A stretch of 64,000 bases of DNA from the NCBI GenBank assembly GCA_949775045.1, contig OX459098.1:19186281-19250280 (forward strand), in the 5' to 3' direction. The translations under genes were made by a program, and so were the position numbers. Of this stretch, positions 30,997-46,000 are shown in pieces. Under the pieces are notes generated by a model. That model made no database searches and was not told the origin of the DNA. It saw only the letters and a list, made by a program, of their open reading frames with translations. Every line of letters begins with the position of its first letter. The stretch's first letter is position 1. The stretch is from Metridium senile. Lineage: Eukaryota > Cnidaria > Anthozoa > Actiniaria > Metridiidae.

Positions 30997-31002
30997 AATA
31001 AA
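30997..31002 (+). promoter_or_regulatory. AATAAA signal downstream of the hypothetical microgene
   Basis: AATAAA followed by GCCCTGACTC lies about 410 bp after the stop at 30589 and before the next unit's TATA-like box. It recurs at the same place in every unit (for example 29585-29590 in copy 1). Confidence 0.35.
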
Positions 31003-34000
31003 GCCCTGACTCTCAAACCAAGAAAGCTAAAATTTTCGAAGTCATCATAAATAAATAAATAGATAATATCTACAACATGGAATGTAAAAGTTAAATCATT
31101 TTAGTTTGTAAACGTTTCGAATGAAAAAAGGCTGTTTTTATCAGAAAAAAAAAAAGAAAAAAGAAAAAAAAAAAAAGAAAAAAACTCACGCGCTCTCCGT
31201 TCCCCACACCCAGCTCGTCCGAAGGGAGGAGAGAACCAGCCCCTAAGCTATAAATGGTAATTCCTATACGTAGACTAACTAAGCGTCACTCGATTTATAC
31301 AATTGAAAAATCCTAGTCTTTCAGGGCAGGTTTATTGTTATGCTAATCTTATTGTTCTTATTCCCAGTGGGGAGTAGGGTCAACTCGCGCATTCAATGTG
31401 ATATCGCATTGCAAGCGAGTTTCATCCAAGACAACCCACACGTTGTAGGGGGTGCTTGTTTTATGCTTCGGATGGCACGTAAGACTGATGCATGTATCAC
31501 TTTGTATTTAATACTCAGTGATACTTCCACTTGTTGATTATTGCTCTTGCGTTTGAAATGCATGGATGCAGTATAAACACTAGGAAAGAGTACCTAGACA
31601 GGTTGCAGAGTCGCGCTGCTGCAATCGTTGAAGGCAGGAAAAAAAAAAAAAAAAAAAAGACAAAATGAATTAAATCTTACTTTCTCCTCATCCTTTTGAC
31701 AGAAATTTTCCGTAGAATTGTATGCTGGTATACAAGTTTCCTAGTCAATTCCACTGATTACAATACTAGCAGCAAAGATCTGCAGCTTCGCTTACCGTTA
31801 GCAAGAACTGCTAAGTACCAATCTTCGCAAAATTTTGAATCGTCGTTTCGCTACAACGGGGCAAAAACATGGAATTCCGATCCCTACCTGCCAATAGTAG
31901 ATACCAAAACCAACCAAGGCAATTTTATTGAGTTTCGACTTGTAAAGATGGCAATCGGTGCAATTTTTGTCCGGTTGGAGCGGGTGACTGAGCACTTATA
32001 AAAAATATGGAAAGAATTGGGATCTGGTCCATGTGCTGTCGAAACTTTGCATAATTACCCATAATGCTTTTCGTTATTAAATGGAGAAACGAGTTTTTGC
32101 GTAAGGAGTCTAGAAGAAACGGCTGTTGTGCGTCTCGTAGAAGGTGTTGGATCATAAAAAGTTAAGAAATCAAAAGCGCTGGGTCTGACGTGTTCTGAGA
32201 ATGCCGAGTTTTGTTTTCTGAATGATATTTTTTGCACTAAATTTAGAGATGAAAAATAACGTTTACGGTGGTTGTTCTATGGCGCAAAAACGCACACTCT
32301 AACGTTCACCTTAACACAAAGGACAGTAAATTTCACATTTTTGGATCTCAGATGATCAATTAAGTGTCAAATGTTGCCGAACTTACCACATAACACAGTC
32401 AATTAAATAATAAAGCCCTGACTCTCAAACCAAGAAAGCTAAAATTTTCGAAGTCATCATAAATAAATAAATAGATAATATCTACAACATGGAATGTAAA
32501 AGTTAAATCATTTTAGTTTGTAAACGTTTCGAATGAAAAAAGGCTGTTTTTATCAGAAAAAAAAAAAGAAAAAAGAAAAAAAAAAAAAGAAAAAAACTCA
32601 CGCGCTCTCCGTTCCCCACACCCAGCTCGTCCGAAGGGAGGAGAGAACCAGCCCCTAAGCTATAAATGGTAATTCCTATACGTAGACTAACTAAGCGTCA
32701 CTCGATTTATACAATTGAAAAATCCTAGTCTTTCAGGGCAGGTTTATTGTTATGCTAATCTTATTGTTCTTATTCCCAGTGGGGAGTAGGGTCAACTCGC
32801 GCATTCAATGTGATATCGCATTGCAAGCGAGTTTCATCCAAGACAACCCACACGTTGTAGGGGGTGCTTGTTTTATGCTTCGGATGGCACGTAAGACTGA
32901 TGCATGTATCACTTTGTATTTAATACTCAGTGATACTTCCACTTGTTGATTATTGCTCTTGCGTTTGAAATGCATGGATGCAGTATAAACACTAGGAAAG
33001 AGTACCTAGACAGGTTGCAGAGTCGCGCTGCTGCAATCGTTGAAGGCAGGAAAAAAAAAAAAAAAAAAAAGACAAAATGAATTAAATCTTACTTTCTCCT
33101 CATCCTTTTGACAGAAATTTTCCGTAGAATTGTATGCTGGTATACAAGTTTCCTAGTCAATTCCACTGATTACAATACTAGCAGCAAAGATCTGCAGCTT
33201 CGCTTACCGTTAGCAAGAACTGCTAAGTACCAATCTTCGCAAAATTTTGAATCGTCGTTTCGCTACAACGGGGCAAAAACATGGAATTCCGATCCCTACC
33301 TGCCAATAGTAGATACCAAAACCAACCAAGGCAATTTTATTGAGTTTCGACTTGTAAAGATGGCAATCGGTGCAATTTTTGTCCGGTTGGAGCGGGTGAC
33401 TGAGCACTTATAAAAAATATGGAAAGAATTGGGATCTGGTCCATGTGCTGTCGAAACTTTGCATAATTACCCATAATGCTTTTCGTTATTAAATGGAGAA
33501 ACGAGTTTTTGCGTAAGGAGTCTAGAAGAAACGGCTGTTGTGCGTCTCGTAGAAGGTGTTGGATCATAAAAAGTTAAGAAATCAAAAGCGCTGGGTCTGA
33601 CGTGTTCTGAGAATGCCGAGTTTTGTTTTCTGAATGATATTTTTTGCACTAAATTTAGAGATGAAAAATAACGTTTACGGTGGTTGTTCTATGGCGCAAA
33701 AACGCACACTCTAACGTTCACCTTAACACAAAGGACAGTAAATTTCACATTTTTGGATCTCAGATGATCAATTAAGCTAGTGTCAAATGTTGCCGAACTT
33801 ACCACATAACACAGTCAATTAAATAATAAAGCCCTGACTCTCAAACCAAGAAAGCTAAAATTTTCGAAGTCATCATAAATAAATAAATAGATAATATCTA
33901 CAACATGGAATGTAAAAGTTAAATCATTTTAGTTTGTAAACGTTTCGAATGAAAAAAGGCTGTTTTTATCAGAAAAAAAAAAAGAAAAAAGAAAAAAAAA

Positions 34001-37000
34001 AAAAGAAAAAAACTCACGCGCTCTCCGTTCCCCACACCCAGCTCGTCCGAAGGGAGGAGAGAACCAGCCCCTAAGCTATAAATGGTAATTCCTATACGTA
34101 GACTAACTAAGCGTCACTCGATTTATACAATTGAAAAATCCTAGTCTTTCAGGGCAGGTTTATTGTTATGCTAATCTTATTGTTCTTATTCCCAGTGGGG
34201 AGTAGGGTCAACTCGCGCATTCAATGTGATATCGCATTGCAAGCGAGTTTCATCCAAGACAACCCACACGTTGTAGGGGGTGCTTGTTTTATGCTTCGGA
34301 TGGCACGTAAGACTGATGCATGTATCACTTTGTATTTAATACTCAGTGATACTTCCACTTGTTGATTATTGCTCTTGCGTTTGAAATGCATGGATGCAGT
34401 ATAAACACTAGGAAAGAGTACCTAGACAGGTTGCAGAGTCGCGCTGCTGCAATCGTTGAAGGCAGGAAAAAAAAAAAAAAAAAAAAGACAAAATGAATTA
34501 AATCTTACTTTCTCCTCATCCTTTTGACAGAAATTTTCCGTAGAATTGTATGCTGGTATACAAGTTTCCTAGTCAATTCCACTGATTACAATACTAGCAG
34601 CAAAGATCTGCAGCTTCGCTTACCGTTAGCAAGAACTGCTAAGTACCAATCTTCGCAAAATTTTGAATCGTCGTTTCGCTACAACGGGGCAAAAACATGG
34701 AATTCCGATCCCTACCTGCCAATAGTAGATACCAAAACCAACCAAGGCAATTTTATTGAGTTTCGACTTGTAAAGATGGCAATCGGTGCAATTTTTGTCC
34801 GGTTGGAGCGGGTGACTGAGCACTTATAAAAAATATGGAAAGAATTGGGATCTGGTCCATGTGCTGTCGAAACTTTGCATAATTACCCATAATGCTTTTC
34901 GTTATTAAATGGAGAAACGAGTTTTTGCGTAAGGAGTCTAGAAGAAACGGCTGTTGTGCGTCTCGTAGAAGGTGTTGGATCATAAAAAGTTAAGAAATCA
35001 AAAGCGCTGGGTCTGACGTGTTCTGAGAATGCCGAGTTTTGTTTTCTGAATGATATTTTTTGCACTAAATTTAGAGATGAAAAATAACGTTTACGGTGGT
35101 TGTTCTATGGCGCAAAAACGCACACTCTAACGTTCACCTTAACACAAAGGACAGTAAATTTCACATTTTTGGATCTCAGATGATCAATTAAGTGTCAAAT
35201 GTTGCCGAACTTACCACATAACACAGTCAATTAAATAATAAAGCCCTGACTCTCAAACCAAGAAAGCTAAAATTTTCGAAGTCATCATAAATAAATAAAT
35301 AGATAATATCTACAACATGGAATGTAAAAGTTAAATCATTTTAGTTTGTAAACGTTTCGAATGAAAAAAGGCTGTTTTTATCAGAAAAAAAAAAAGAAAA
35401 AAGAAAAAAAAAAAAAGAAAAAAACTCACGCGCTCTCCGTTCCCCACACCCAGCTCGTCCGAAGGGAGGAGAGAACCAGCCCCTAAGCTATAAATGGTAA
35501 TTCCTATACGTAGACTAACTAAGCGTCACTCGATTTATACAATTGAAAAATCCTAGTCTTTCAGGGCAGGTTTATTGTTATGCTAATCTTATTGTTCTTA
35601 TTCCCAGTGGGGAGTAGGGTCAACTCGCGCATTCAATGTGATATCGCATTGCAAGCGAGTTTCATCCAAGACAACCCACACGTTGTAGGGGGTGCTTGTT
35701 TTATGCTTCGGATGGCACGTAAGACTGATGCATGTATCACTTTGTATTTAATACTCAGTGATACTTCCACTTGTTGATTATTGCTCTTGCGTTTGAAATG
35801 CATGGATGCAGTATAAACACTAGGAAAGAGTACCTAGACAGGTTGCAGAGTCGCGCTGCTGCAATCGTTGAAGGCAGGAAAAAAAAAAAAAAAAAAAAGA
35901 CAAAATGAATTAAATCTTACTTTCTCCTCATCCTTTTGACAGAAATTTTCCGTAGAATTGTATGCTGGTATACAAGTTTCCTAGTCAATTCCACTGATTA
36001 CAATACTAGCAGCAAAGATCTGCAGCTTCGCTTACCGTTAGCAAGAACTGCTAAGTACCAATCTTCGCAAAATTTTGAATCGTCGTTTCGCTACAACGGG
36101 GCAAAAACATGGAATTCCGATCCCTACCTGCCAATAGTAGATACCAAAACCAACCAAGGCAATTTTATTGAGTTTCGACTTGTAAAGATGGCAATCGGTG
36201 CAATTTTTGTCCGGTTGGAGCGGGTGACTGAGCACTTATAAAAAATATGGAAAGAATTGGGATCTGGTCCATGTGCTGTCGAAACTTTGCATAATTACCC
36301 ATAATGCTTTTCGTTATTAAATGGAGAAACGAGTTTTTGCGTAAGGAGTCTAGAAGAAACGGCTGTTGTGCGTCTCGTAGAAGGTGTTGGATCATAAAAA
36401 GTTAAGAAATCAAAAGCGCTGGGTCTGACGTGTTCTGAGAATGCCGAGTTTTGTTTTCTGAATGATATTTTTTGCACTAAATTTAGAGATGAAAAATAAC
36501 GTTTACGGTGGTTGTTCTATGGCGCAAAAACGCACACTCTAACGTTCACCTTAACACAAAGGACAGTAAATTTCACATTTTTGGATCTCAGATGATCAAT
36601 TAAGTGTCAAATGTTGCCGAACTTACCACATAACACAGTCAATTAAATAATAAAGCCCTGACTCTCAAACCAAGAAAGCTAAAATTTTCGAAGTCATCAT
36701 AAATAAATAAATAGATAATATCTACAACATGGAATGTAAAAGTTAAATCATTTTAGTTTGTAAACGTTTCGAATGAAAAAAGGCTGTTTTTATCAGAAAA
36801 AAAAAAAGAAAAAAGAAAAAAAAAAAAAGAAAAAAACTCACGCGCTCTCCGTTCCCCACACCCAGCTCGTCCGAAGGGAGGAGAGAACCAGCCCCTAAGC
36901 TATAAATGGTAATTCCTATACGTAGACTAACTAAGCGTCACTCGATTTATACAATTGAAAAATCCTAGTCTTTCAGGGCAGGTTTATTGTTATGCTAATC

Positions 37001-40000
37001 TTATTGTTCTTATTCCCAGTGGGGAGTAGGGTCAACTCGCGCATTCAATGTGATATCGCATTGCAAGCGAGTTTCATCCAAGACAACCCACACGTTGTAG
37101 GGGGTGCTTGTTTTATGCTTCGGATGGCACGTAAGACTGATGCATGTATCACTTTGTATTTAATACTCAGTGATACTTCCACTTGTTGATTATTGCTCTT
37201 GCGTTTGAAATGCATGGATGCAGTATAAACACTAGGAAAGAGTACCTAGACAGGTTGCAGAGTCGCGCTGCTGCAATCGTTGAAGGCAGGAAAAAAAAAA
37301 AAAAAAAAAAGACAAAATGAATTAAATCTTACTTTCTCCTCATCCTTTTGACAGAAATTTTCCGTAGAATTGTATGCTGGTATACAAGTTTCCTAGTCAA
37401 TTCCACTGATTACAATACTAGCAGCAAAGATCTGCAGCTTCGCTTACCGTTAGCAAGAACTGCTAAGTACCAATCTTCGCAAAATTTTGAATCGTCGTTT
37501 CGCTACAACGGGGCAAAAACATGGAATTCCGATCCCTACCTGCCAATAGTAGATACCAAAACCAACCAAGGCAATTTTATTGAGTTTCGACTTGTAAAGA
37601 TGGCAATCGGTGCAATTTTTGTCCGGTTGGAGCGGGTGACTGAGCACTTATAAAAAATATGGAAAGAATTGGGATCTGGTCCATGTGCTGTCGAAACTTT
37701 GCATAATTACCCATAATGCTTTTCGTTATTAAATGGAGAAACGAGTTTTTGCGTAAGGAGTCTAGAAGAAACGGCTGTTGTGCGTCTCGTAGAAGGTGTT
37801 GGATCATAAAAAGTTAAGAAATCAAAAGCGCTGGGTCTGACGTGTTCTGAGAATGCCGAGTTTTGTTTTCTGAATGATATTTTTTGCACTAAATTTAGAG
37901 ATGAAAAATAACGTTTACGGTGGTTGTTCTATGGCGCAAAAACGCACACTCTAACGTTCACCTTAACACAAAGGACAGTAAATTTCACATTTTTGGATCT
38001 CAGATGATCAATTAAGTGTCAAATGTTGCCGAACTTACCACATAACACAGTCAATTAAATAATAAAGCCCTGACTCTCAAACCAAGAAAGCTAAAATTTT
38101 CGAAGTCATCATAAATAAATAAATAGATAATATCTACAACATGGAATGTAAAAGTTAAATCATTTTAGTTTGTAAACGTTTCGAATGAAAAAAGGCTGTT
38201 TTTATCAGAAAAAAAAAAAGAAAAAAGAAAAAAAAAAAAAGAAAAAAACTCACGCGCTCTCCGTTCCCCACACCCAGCTCGTCCGAAGGGAGGAGAGAAC
38301 CAGCCCCTAAGCTATAAATGGTAATTCCTATACGTAGACTAACTAAGCGTCACTCGATTTATACAATTGAAAAATCCTAGTCTTTCAGGGCAGGTTTATT
38401 GTTATGCTAATCTTATTGTTCTTATTCCCAGTGGGGAGTAGGGTCAACTCGCGCATTCAATGTGATATCGCATTGCAAGCGAGTTTCATCCAAGACAACC
38501 CACACGTTGTAGGGGGTGCTTGTTTTATGCTTCGGATGGCACGTAAGACTGATGCATGTATCACTTTGTATTTAATACTCAGTGATACTTCCACTTGTTG
38601 ATTATTGCTCTTGCGTTTGAAATGCATGGATGCAGTATAAACACTAGGAAAGAGTACCTAGACAGGTTGCAGAGTCGCGCTGCTGCAATCGTTGAAGGCA
38701 GAAAAAAAAAAAAAAAAAAAAAGACAAAATGAATTAAATCTTACTTTCTCCTCATCCTTTTGACAGAAATTTTCCGTAGAATTGTATGCTGGTATACAAG
38801 TTTCCTAGTCAATTCCACTGATTACAATACTAGCAGCAAAGATCTGCAGCTTCGCTTACCGTTAGCAAGAACTGCTAAGTACCAATCTTCGCAAAATTTT
38901 GAATCGGCGTTTCGCTACAACGGGGCAAAAACATGGAATTCCGATCCCTACCTGCCAATAGTAGATACCAAAACCAACCAAGGCAATTTTATTGAGTTTC
39001 GACTTGTAAAGATGGCAATCGGTGCAATTTTTGTCCGGTTGGAGCGGGTGACTGAGCACTTATAAAAAATATGGAAAGAATTGGGATCTGGTCCATGTGC
39101 TGTCGAAACTTTGCATAATTACCCATAATGCTTTTCGTTATTAAATGGAGAAACGAGTTTTTGCGTAAGGAGTCTAGAAGAAACGGCTGTTGTGCGTCTC
39201 GTAGAAGGTGTTGGATCATAAAAAGTTAAGAAATCAAAAGCGCTGGGTCTGACGTGTTCTGAGAATGCCGAGTTTTGTTTTCTGAATGATATTTTTTGCA
39301 CTAAATTTAGAGATGAAAAATAACGTTTACGGTGGTTGTTCTATGGCGCAAAAACGCACACTCTAACGTTCACCTTAACACAAAGGACAGTAAATTTCAC
39401 ATTTTTGGATCTCAGATGATCAATTAAGTGTCAAATGTTGCCGAACTTACCACATAACACAGTCAATTAAATAATAAAGCCCTGACTCTCAAACCAAGAA
39501 AGCTAAAATTTTCGAAGTCATCATAAATAAATAAATAGATAATATCTACAACATGGAATGTAAAAGTTAAATCATTTTAGTTTGTAAACGTTTCGAATGA
39601 AAAAAGGCTGTTTTTATCAGAAAAAAAAAAAGAAAAAAGAAAAAAAAAAAAAGAAAAAAACTCACGCGCTCTCCGTTCCCCACACCCAGCTCGTCCGAAG
39701 GGAGGAGAGAACCAGCCCCTAAGCTATAAATGGTAATTCCTATACGTAGACTAACTAAGCGTCACTCGATTTATACAATTGAAAAATCCTAGTCTTTCAG
39801 GGCAGGTTTATTGTTATGCTAATCTTATTGTTCTTATTCCCAGTGGGGAGTAGGGTCAACTCGCGCATTCAATGTGATATCGCATTGCAAGCGAGTTTCA
39901 TCCAAGACAACCCACACGTTGTAGGGGGTGCTTGTTTTATGCTTCGGATGGCACGTAAGACTGATGCATGTATCACTTTGTATTTAATACTCAGTGATAC

Positions 40001-43000
40001 TTCCACTTGTTGATTATTGCTCTTGCGTTTGAAATGCATGGATGCAGTATAAACACTAGGAAAGAGTACCTAGACAGGTTGCAGAGTCGCGCTGCTGCAA
40101 TCGTTGAAGGCAGAAAAAAAAAAAAAAAAAAAAAGACAAAATGAATTAAATCTTACTTTCTCCTCATCCTTTTGACAGAAATTTTCCGTAGAATTGTATG
40201 CTGGTATACAAGTTTCCTAGTCAATTCCACTGATTACAATACTAGCAGCAAAGATCTGCAGCTTCGCTTACCGTTAGCAAGAACTGCTAAGTACCAATCT
40301 TCGCAAAATTTTGAATCGGCGTTTCGCTACAACGGGGCAAAAACATGGAATTCCGATCCCTACCTGCCAATAGTAGATACCAAAACCAACCAAGGCAATT
40401 TTATTGAGTTTCGACTTGTAAAGATGGCAATCGGTGCAATTTTTGTCCGGTTGGAGCGGGTGACTGAGCACTTATAAAAAATATGGAAAGAATTGGGATC
40501 TGGTCCATGTGCTGTCGAAACTTTGCATAATTACCCATAATGCTTTTCGTTATTAAATGGAGAAACGAGTTTTTGCGTAAGGAGTCTAGAAGAAACGGCT
40601 GTTGTGCGTCTCGTAGAAGGTGTTGGATCATAAAAAGTTAAGAAATCAAAAGCGCTGGGTCTGACGTGTTCTGAGAATGCCGAGTTTTGTTTTCTGAATG
40701 ATATTTTTTGCACTAAATTTAGAGATGAAAAATAACGTTTACGGTGGTTGTTCTATGGCGCAAAAACGCACACTCTAACGTTCACCTTAACACAAAGGAC
40801 AGTAAATTTCACATTTTTGGATCTCAGATGATCAATTAAGTGTCAAATGTTGCCGAACTTACCACATAACACAGTCAATTAAATAATAAAGCCCTGACTC
40901 TCAAACCAAGAAAGCTAAAATTTTCGAAGTCATCATAAATAAATAAATAGATAATATCTACAACATGGAATGTAAAAGTTAAATCATTTTAGTTTGTAAA
41001 CGTTTCGAATGAAAAAAGGCTGTTTTTATCAGAAAAAAAAAAAGAAAAAAGAAAAAAAAAAAAAGAAAAAAACTCACGCGCTCTCCGTTCCCCACACCCA
41101 GCTCGTCCGAAGGGAGGAGAGAACCAGCCCCTAAGCTATAAATGGTAATTCCTATACGTAGACTAACTAAGCGTCACTCGATTTATACAATTGAAAAATC
41201 CTAGTCTTTCAGGGCAGGTTTATTGTTATGCTAATCTTATTGTTCTTATTCCCAGTGGGGAGTAGGGTCAACTCGCGCATTCAATGTGATATCGCATTGC
41301 AAGCGAGTTTCATCCAAGACAACCCACACGTTGTAGGGGGTGCTTGTTTTATGCTTCGGATGGCACGTAAGACTGATGCATGTATCACTTTGTATTTAAT
41401 ACTCAGTGATACTTCCACTTGTTGATTATTGCTCTTGCGTTTGAAATGCATGGATGCAGTATAAACACTAGGAAAGAGTACCTAGACAGGTTGCAGAGTC
41501 GCGCTGCTGCAATCGTTGAAGGCAGGAAAAAAAAAAAAAAAAAAAAGACAAAATGAATTAAATCTTACTTTCTCCTCATCCTTTTGACAGAAATTTTCCG
41601 TAGAATTGTATGCTGGTATACAAGTTTCCTAGTCAATTCCACTGATTACAATACTAGCAGCAAAGATCTGCAGCTTCGCTTACCGTTAGCAAGAACTGCT
41701 AAGTACCAATCTTCGCAAAATTTTGAATCGTCGTTTCGCTACAACGGGGCAAAAACATGGAATTCCGATCCCTACCTGCCAATAGTAGATACCAAAACCA
41801 ACCAAGGCAATTTTATTGAGTTTCGACTTGTAAAGATGGCAATCGGTGCAATTTTTGTCCGGTTGGAGCGGGTGACTGAGCACTTATAAAAAATATGGAA
41901 AGAATTGGGATCTGGTCCATGTGCTGTCGAAACTTTGCATAATTACCCATAATGCTTTTCGTTATTAAATGGAGAAACGAGTTTTTGCGTAAGGAGTCTA
42001 GAAGAAACGGCTGTTGTGCGTCTCGTAGAAGGTGTTGGATCATAAAAAGTTAAGAAATCAAAAGCGCTGGGTCTGACGTGTTCTGAGAATGCCGAGTTTT
42101 GTTTTCTGAATGATATTTTTTGCACTAAATTTAGAGATGAAAAATAACGTTTACGGTGGTTGTTCTATGGCGCAAAAACGCACACTCTAACGTTCACCTT
42201 AACACAAAGGACAGTAAATTTCACATTTTTGGATCTCAGATGATCAATTAAGTGTCAAATGTTGCCGAACTTACCACATAACACAGTCAATTAAATAATA
42301 AAGCCCTGACTCTCAAACCAAGAAAGCTAAAATTTTCGAAGTCATCATAAATAAATAAATAGATAATATCTACAACATGGAATGTAAAAGTTAAATCATT
42401 TTAGTTTGTAAACGTTTCGAATGAAAAAAGGCTGTTTTTATCAGAAAAAAAAAAAGAAAAAAGAAAAAAAAAAAAAGAAAAAAACTCACGCGCTCTCCGT
42501 TCCCCACACCCAGCTCGTCCGAAGGGAGGAGAGAACCAGCCCCTAAGCTATAAATGGTAATTCCTATACGTAGACTAACTAAGCGTCACTCGATTTATAC
42601 AATTGAAAAATCCTAGTCTTTCAGGGCAGGTTTATTGTTATGCTAATCTTATTGTTCTTATTCCCAGTGGGGAGTAGGGTCAACTCGCGCATTCAATGTG
42701 ATATCGCATTGCAAGCGAGTTTCATCCAAGACAACCCACACGTTGTAGGGGGTGCTTGTTTTATGCTTCGGATGGCACGTAAGACTGATGCATGTATCAC
42801 TTTGTATTTAATACTCAGTGATACTTCCACTTGTTGATTATTGCTCTTGCGTTTGAAATGCATGGATGCAGTATAAACACTAGGAAAGAGTACCTAGACA
42901 GGTTGCAGAGTCGCGCTGCTGCAATCGTTGAAGGCAGGAAAAAAAAAAAAAAAAAAAAGACAAAATGAATTAAATCTTACTTTCTCCTCATCCTTTTGAC

Positions 43001-46000
43001 AGAAATTTTCCGTAGAATTGTATGCTGGTATACAAGTTTCCTAGTCAATTCCACTGATTACAATACTAGCAGCAAAGATCTGCAGCTTCGCTTACCGTTA
43101 GCAAGAACTGCTAAGTACCAATCTTCGCAAAATTTTGAATCGTCGTTTCGCTACAACGGGGCAAAAACATGGAATTCCGATCCCTACCTGCCAATAGTAG
43201 ATACCAAAACCAACCAAGGCAATTTTATTGAGTTTCGACTTGTAAAGATGGCAATCGGTGCAATTTTTGTCCGGTTGGAGCGGGTGACTGAGCACTTATA
43301 AAAAATATGGAAAGAATTGGGATCTGGTCCATGTGCTGTCGAAACTTTGCATAATTACCCATAATGCTTTTCGTTATTAAATGGAGAAACGAGTTTTTGC
43401 GTAAGGAGTCTAGAAGAAACGGCTGTTGTGCGTCTCGTAGAAGGTGTTGGATCATAAAAAGTTAAGAAATCAAAAGCGCTGGGTCTGACGTGTTCTGAGA
43501 ATGCCGAGTTTTGTTTTCTGAATGATATTTTTTGCACTAAATTTAGAGATGAAAAATAACGTTTACGGTGGTTGTTCTATGGCGCAAAAACGCACACTCT
43601 AACGTTCACCTTAACACAAAGGACAGTAAATTTCACATTTTTGGATCTCAGATGATCAATTAAGTGTCAAATGTTGCCGAACTTACCACATAACACAGTC
43701 AATTAAATAATAAAGCCCTGACTCTCAAACCAAGAAAGCTAAAATTTTCGAAGTCATCATAAATAAATAAATAGATAATATCTACAACATGGAATGTAAA
43801 AGTTAAATCATTTTAGTTTGTAAACGTTTCGAATGAAAAAAGGCTGTTTTTATCAGAAAAAAAAAAAGAAAAAAGAAAAAAAAAAAAAGAAAAAAACTCA
43901 CGCGCTCTCCGTTCCCCACACCCAGCTCGTCCGAAGGGAGGAGAGAACCAGCCCCTAAGCTATAAATGGTAATTCCTATACGTAGACTAACTAAGCGTCA
44001 CTCGATTTATACAATTGAAAAATCCTAGTCTTTCAGGGCAGGTTTATTGTTATGCTAATCTTATTGTTCTTATTCCCAGTGGGGAGTAGGGTCAACTCGC
44101 GCATTCAATGTGATATCGCATTGCAAGCGAGTTTCATCCAAGACAACCCACACGTTGTAGGGGGTGCTTGTTTTATGCTTCGGATGGCACGTAAGACTGA
44201 TGCATGTATCACTTTGTATTTAATACTCAGTGATACTTCCACTTGTTGATTATTGCTCTTGCGTTTGAAATGCATGGATGCAGTATAAACACTAGGAAAG
44301 AGTACCTAGACAGGTTGCAGAGTCGCGCTGCTGCAATCGTTGAAGGCAGGAAAAAAAAAAAAAAAAAAAAGACAAAATGAATTAAATCTTACTTTCTCCT
44401 CATCCTTTTGACAGAAATTTTCCGTAGAATTGTATGCTGGTATACAAGTTTCCTAGTCAATTCCACTGATTACAATACTAGCAGCAAAGATCTGCAGCTT
44501 CGCTTACCGTTAGCAAGAACTGCTAAGTACCAATCTTCGCAAAATTTTGAATCGTCGTTTCGCTACAACGGGGCAAAAACATGGAATTCCGATCCCTACC
44601 TGCCAATAGTAGATACCAAAACCAACCAAGGCAATTTTATTGAGTTTCGACTTGTAAAGATGGCAATCGGTGCAATTTTTGTCCGGTTGGAGCGGGTGAC
44701 TGAGCACTTATAAAAAATATGGAAAGAATTGGGATCTGGTCCATGTGCTGTCGAAACTTTGCATAATTACCCATAATGCTTTTCGTTATTAAATGGAGAA
44801 ACGAGTTTTTGCGTAAGGAGTCTAGAAGAAACGGCTGTTGTGCGTCTCGTAGAAGGTGTTGGATCATAAAAAGTTAAGAAATCAAAAGCGCTGGGTCTGA
44901 CGTGTTCTGAGAATGCCGAGTTTTGTTTTCTGAATGATATTTTTTGCACTAAATTTAGAGATGAAAAATAACGTTTACGGTGGTTGTTCTATGGCGCAAA
45001 AACGCACACTCTAACGTTCACCTTAACACAAAGGACAGTAAATTTCACATTTTTGGATCTCAGATGATCAATTAAGTGTCAAATGTTGCCGAACTTACCA
45101 CATAACACAGTCAATTAAATAATAAAGCCCTGACTCTCAAACCAAGAAAGCTAAAATTTTCGAAGTCATCATAAATAAATAAATAGATAATATCTACAAC
45201 ATGGAATGTAAAAGTTAAATCATTTTAGTTTGTAAACGTTTCGAATGAAAAAAGGCTGTTTTTATCAGAAAAAAAAAAAGAAAAAAGAAAAAAAAAAAAA
45301 GAAAAAAACTCACGCGCTCTCCGTTCCCCACACCCAGCTCGTCCGAAGGGAGGAGAGAACCAGCCCCTAAGCTATAAATGGTAATTCCTATACGTAGACT
45401 AACTAAGCGTCACTCGATTTATACAATTGAAAAATCCTAGTCTTTCAGGGCAGGTTTATTGTTATGCTAATCTTATTGTTCTTATTCCCAGTGGGGAGTA
45501 GGGTCAACTCGCGCATTCAATGTGATATCGCATTGCAAGCGAGTTTCATCCAAGACAACCCACACGTTGTAGGGGGTGCTTGTTTTATGCTTCGGATGGC
45601 ACGTAAGACTGATGCATGTATCACTTTGTATTTAATACTCAGTGATACTTCCACTTGTTGATTATTGCTCTTGCGTTTGAAATGCATGGATGCAGTATAA
45701 ACACTAGGAAAGAGTACCTAGACAGGTTGCAGAGTCGCGCTGCTGCAATCGTTGAAGGCAGGAAAAAAAAAAAAAAAAAAAAGACAAAATGAATTAAATC
45801 TTACTTTCTCCTCATCCTTTTGACAGAAATTTTCCGTAGAATTGTATGCTGGTATACAAGTTTCCTAGTCAATTCCACTGATTACAATACTAGCAGCAAA
45901 GATCTGCAGCTTCGCTTACCGTTAGCAAGAACTGCTAAGTACCAATCTTCGCAAAATTTTGAATCGTCGTTTCGCTACAACGGGGCAAAAACATGGAATT

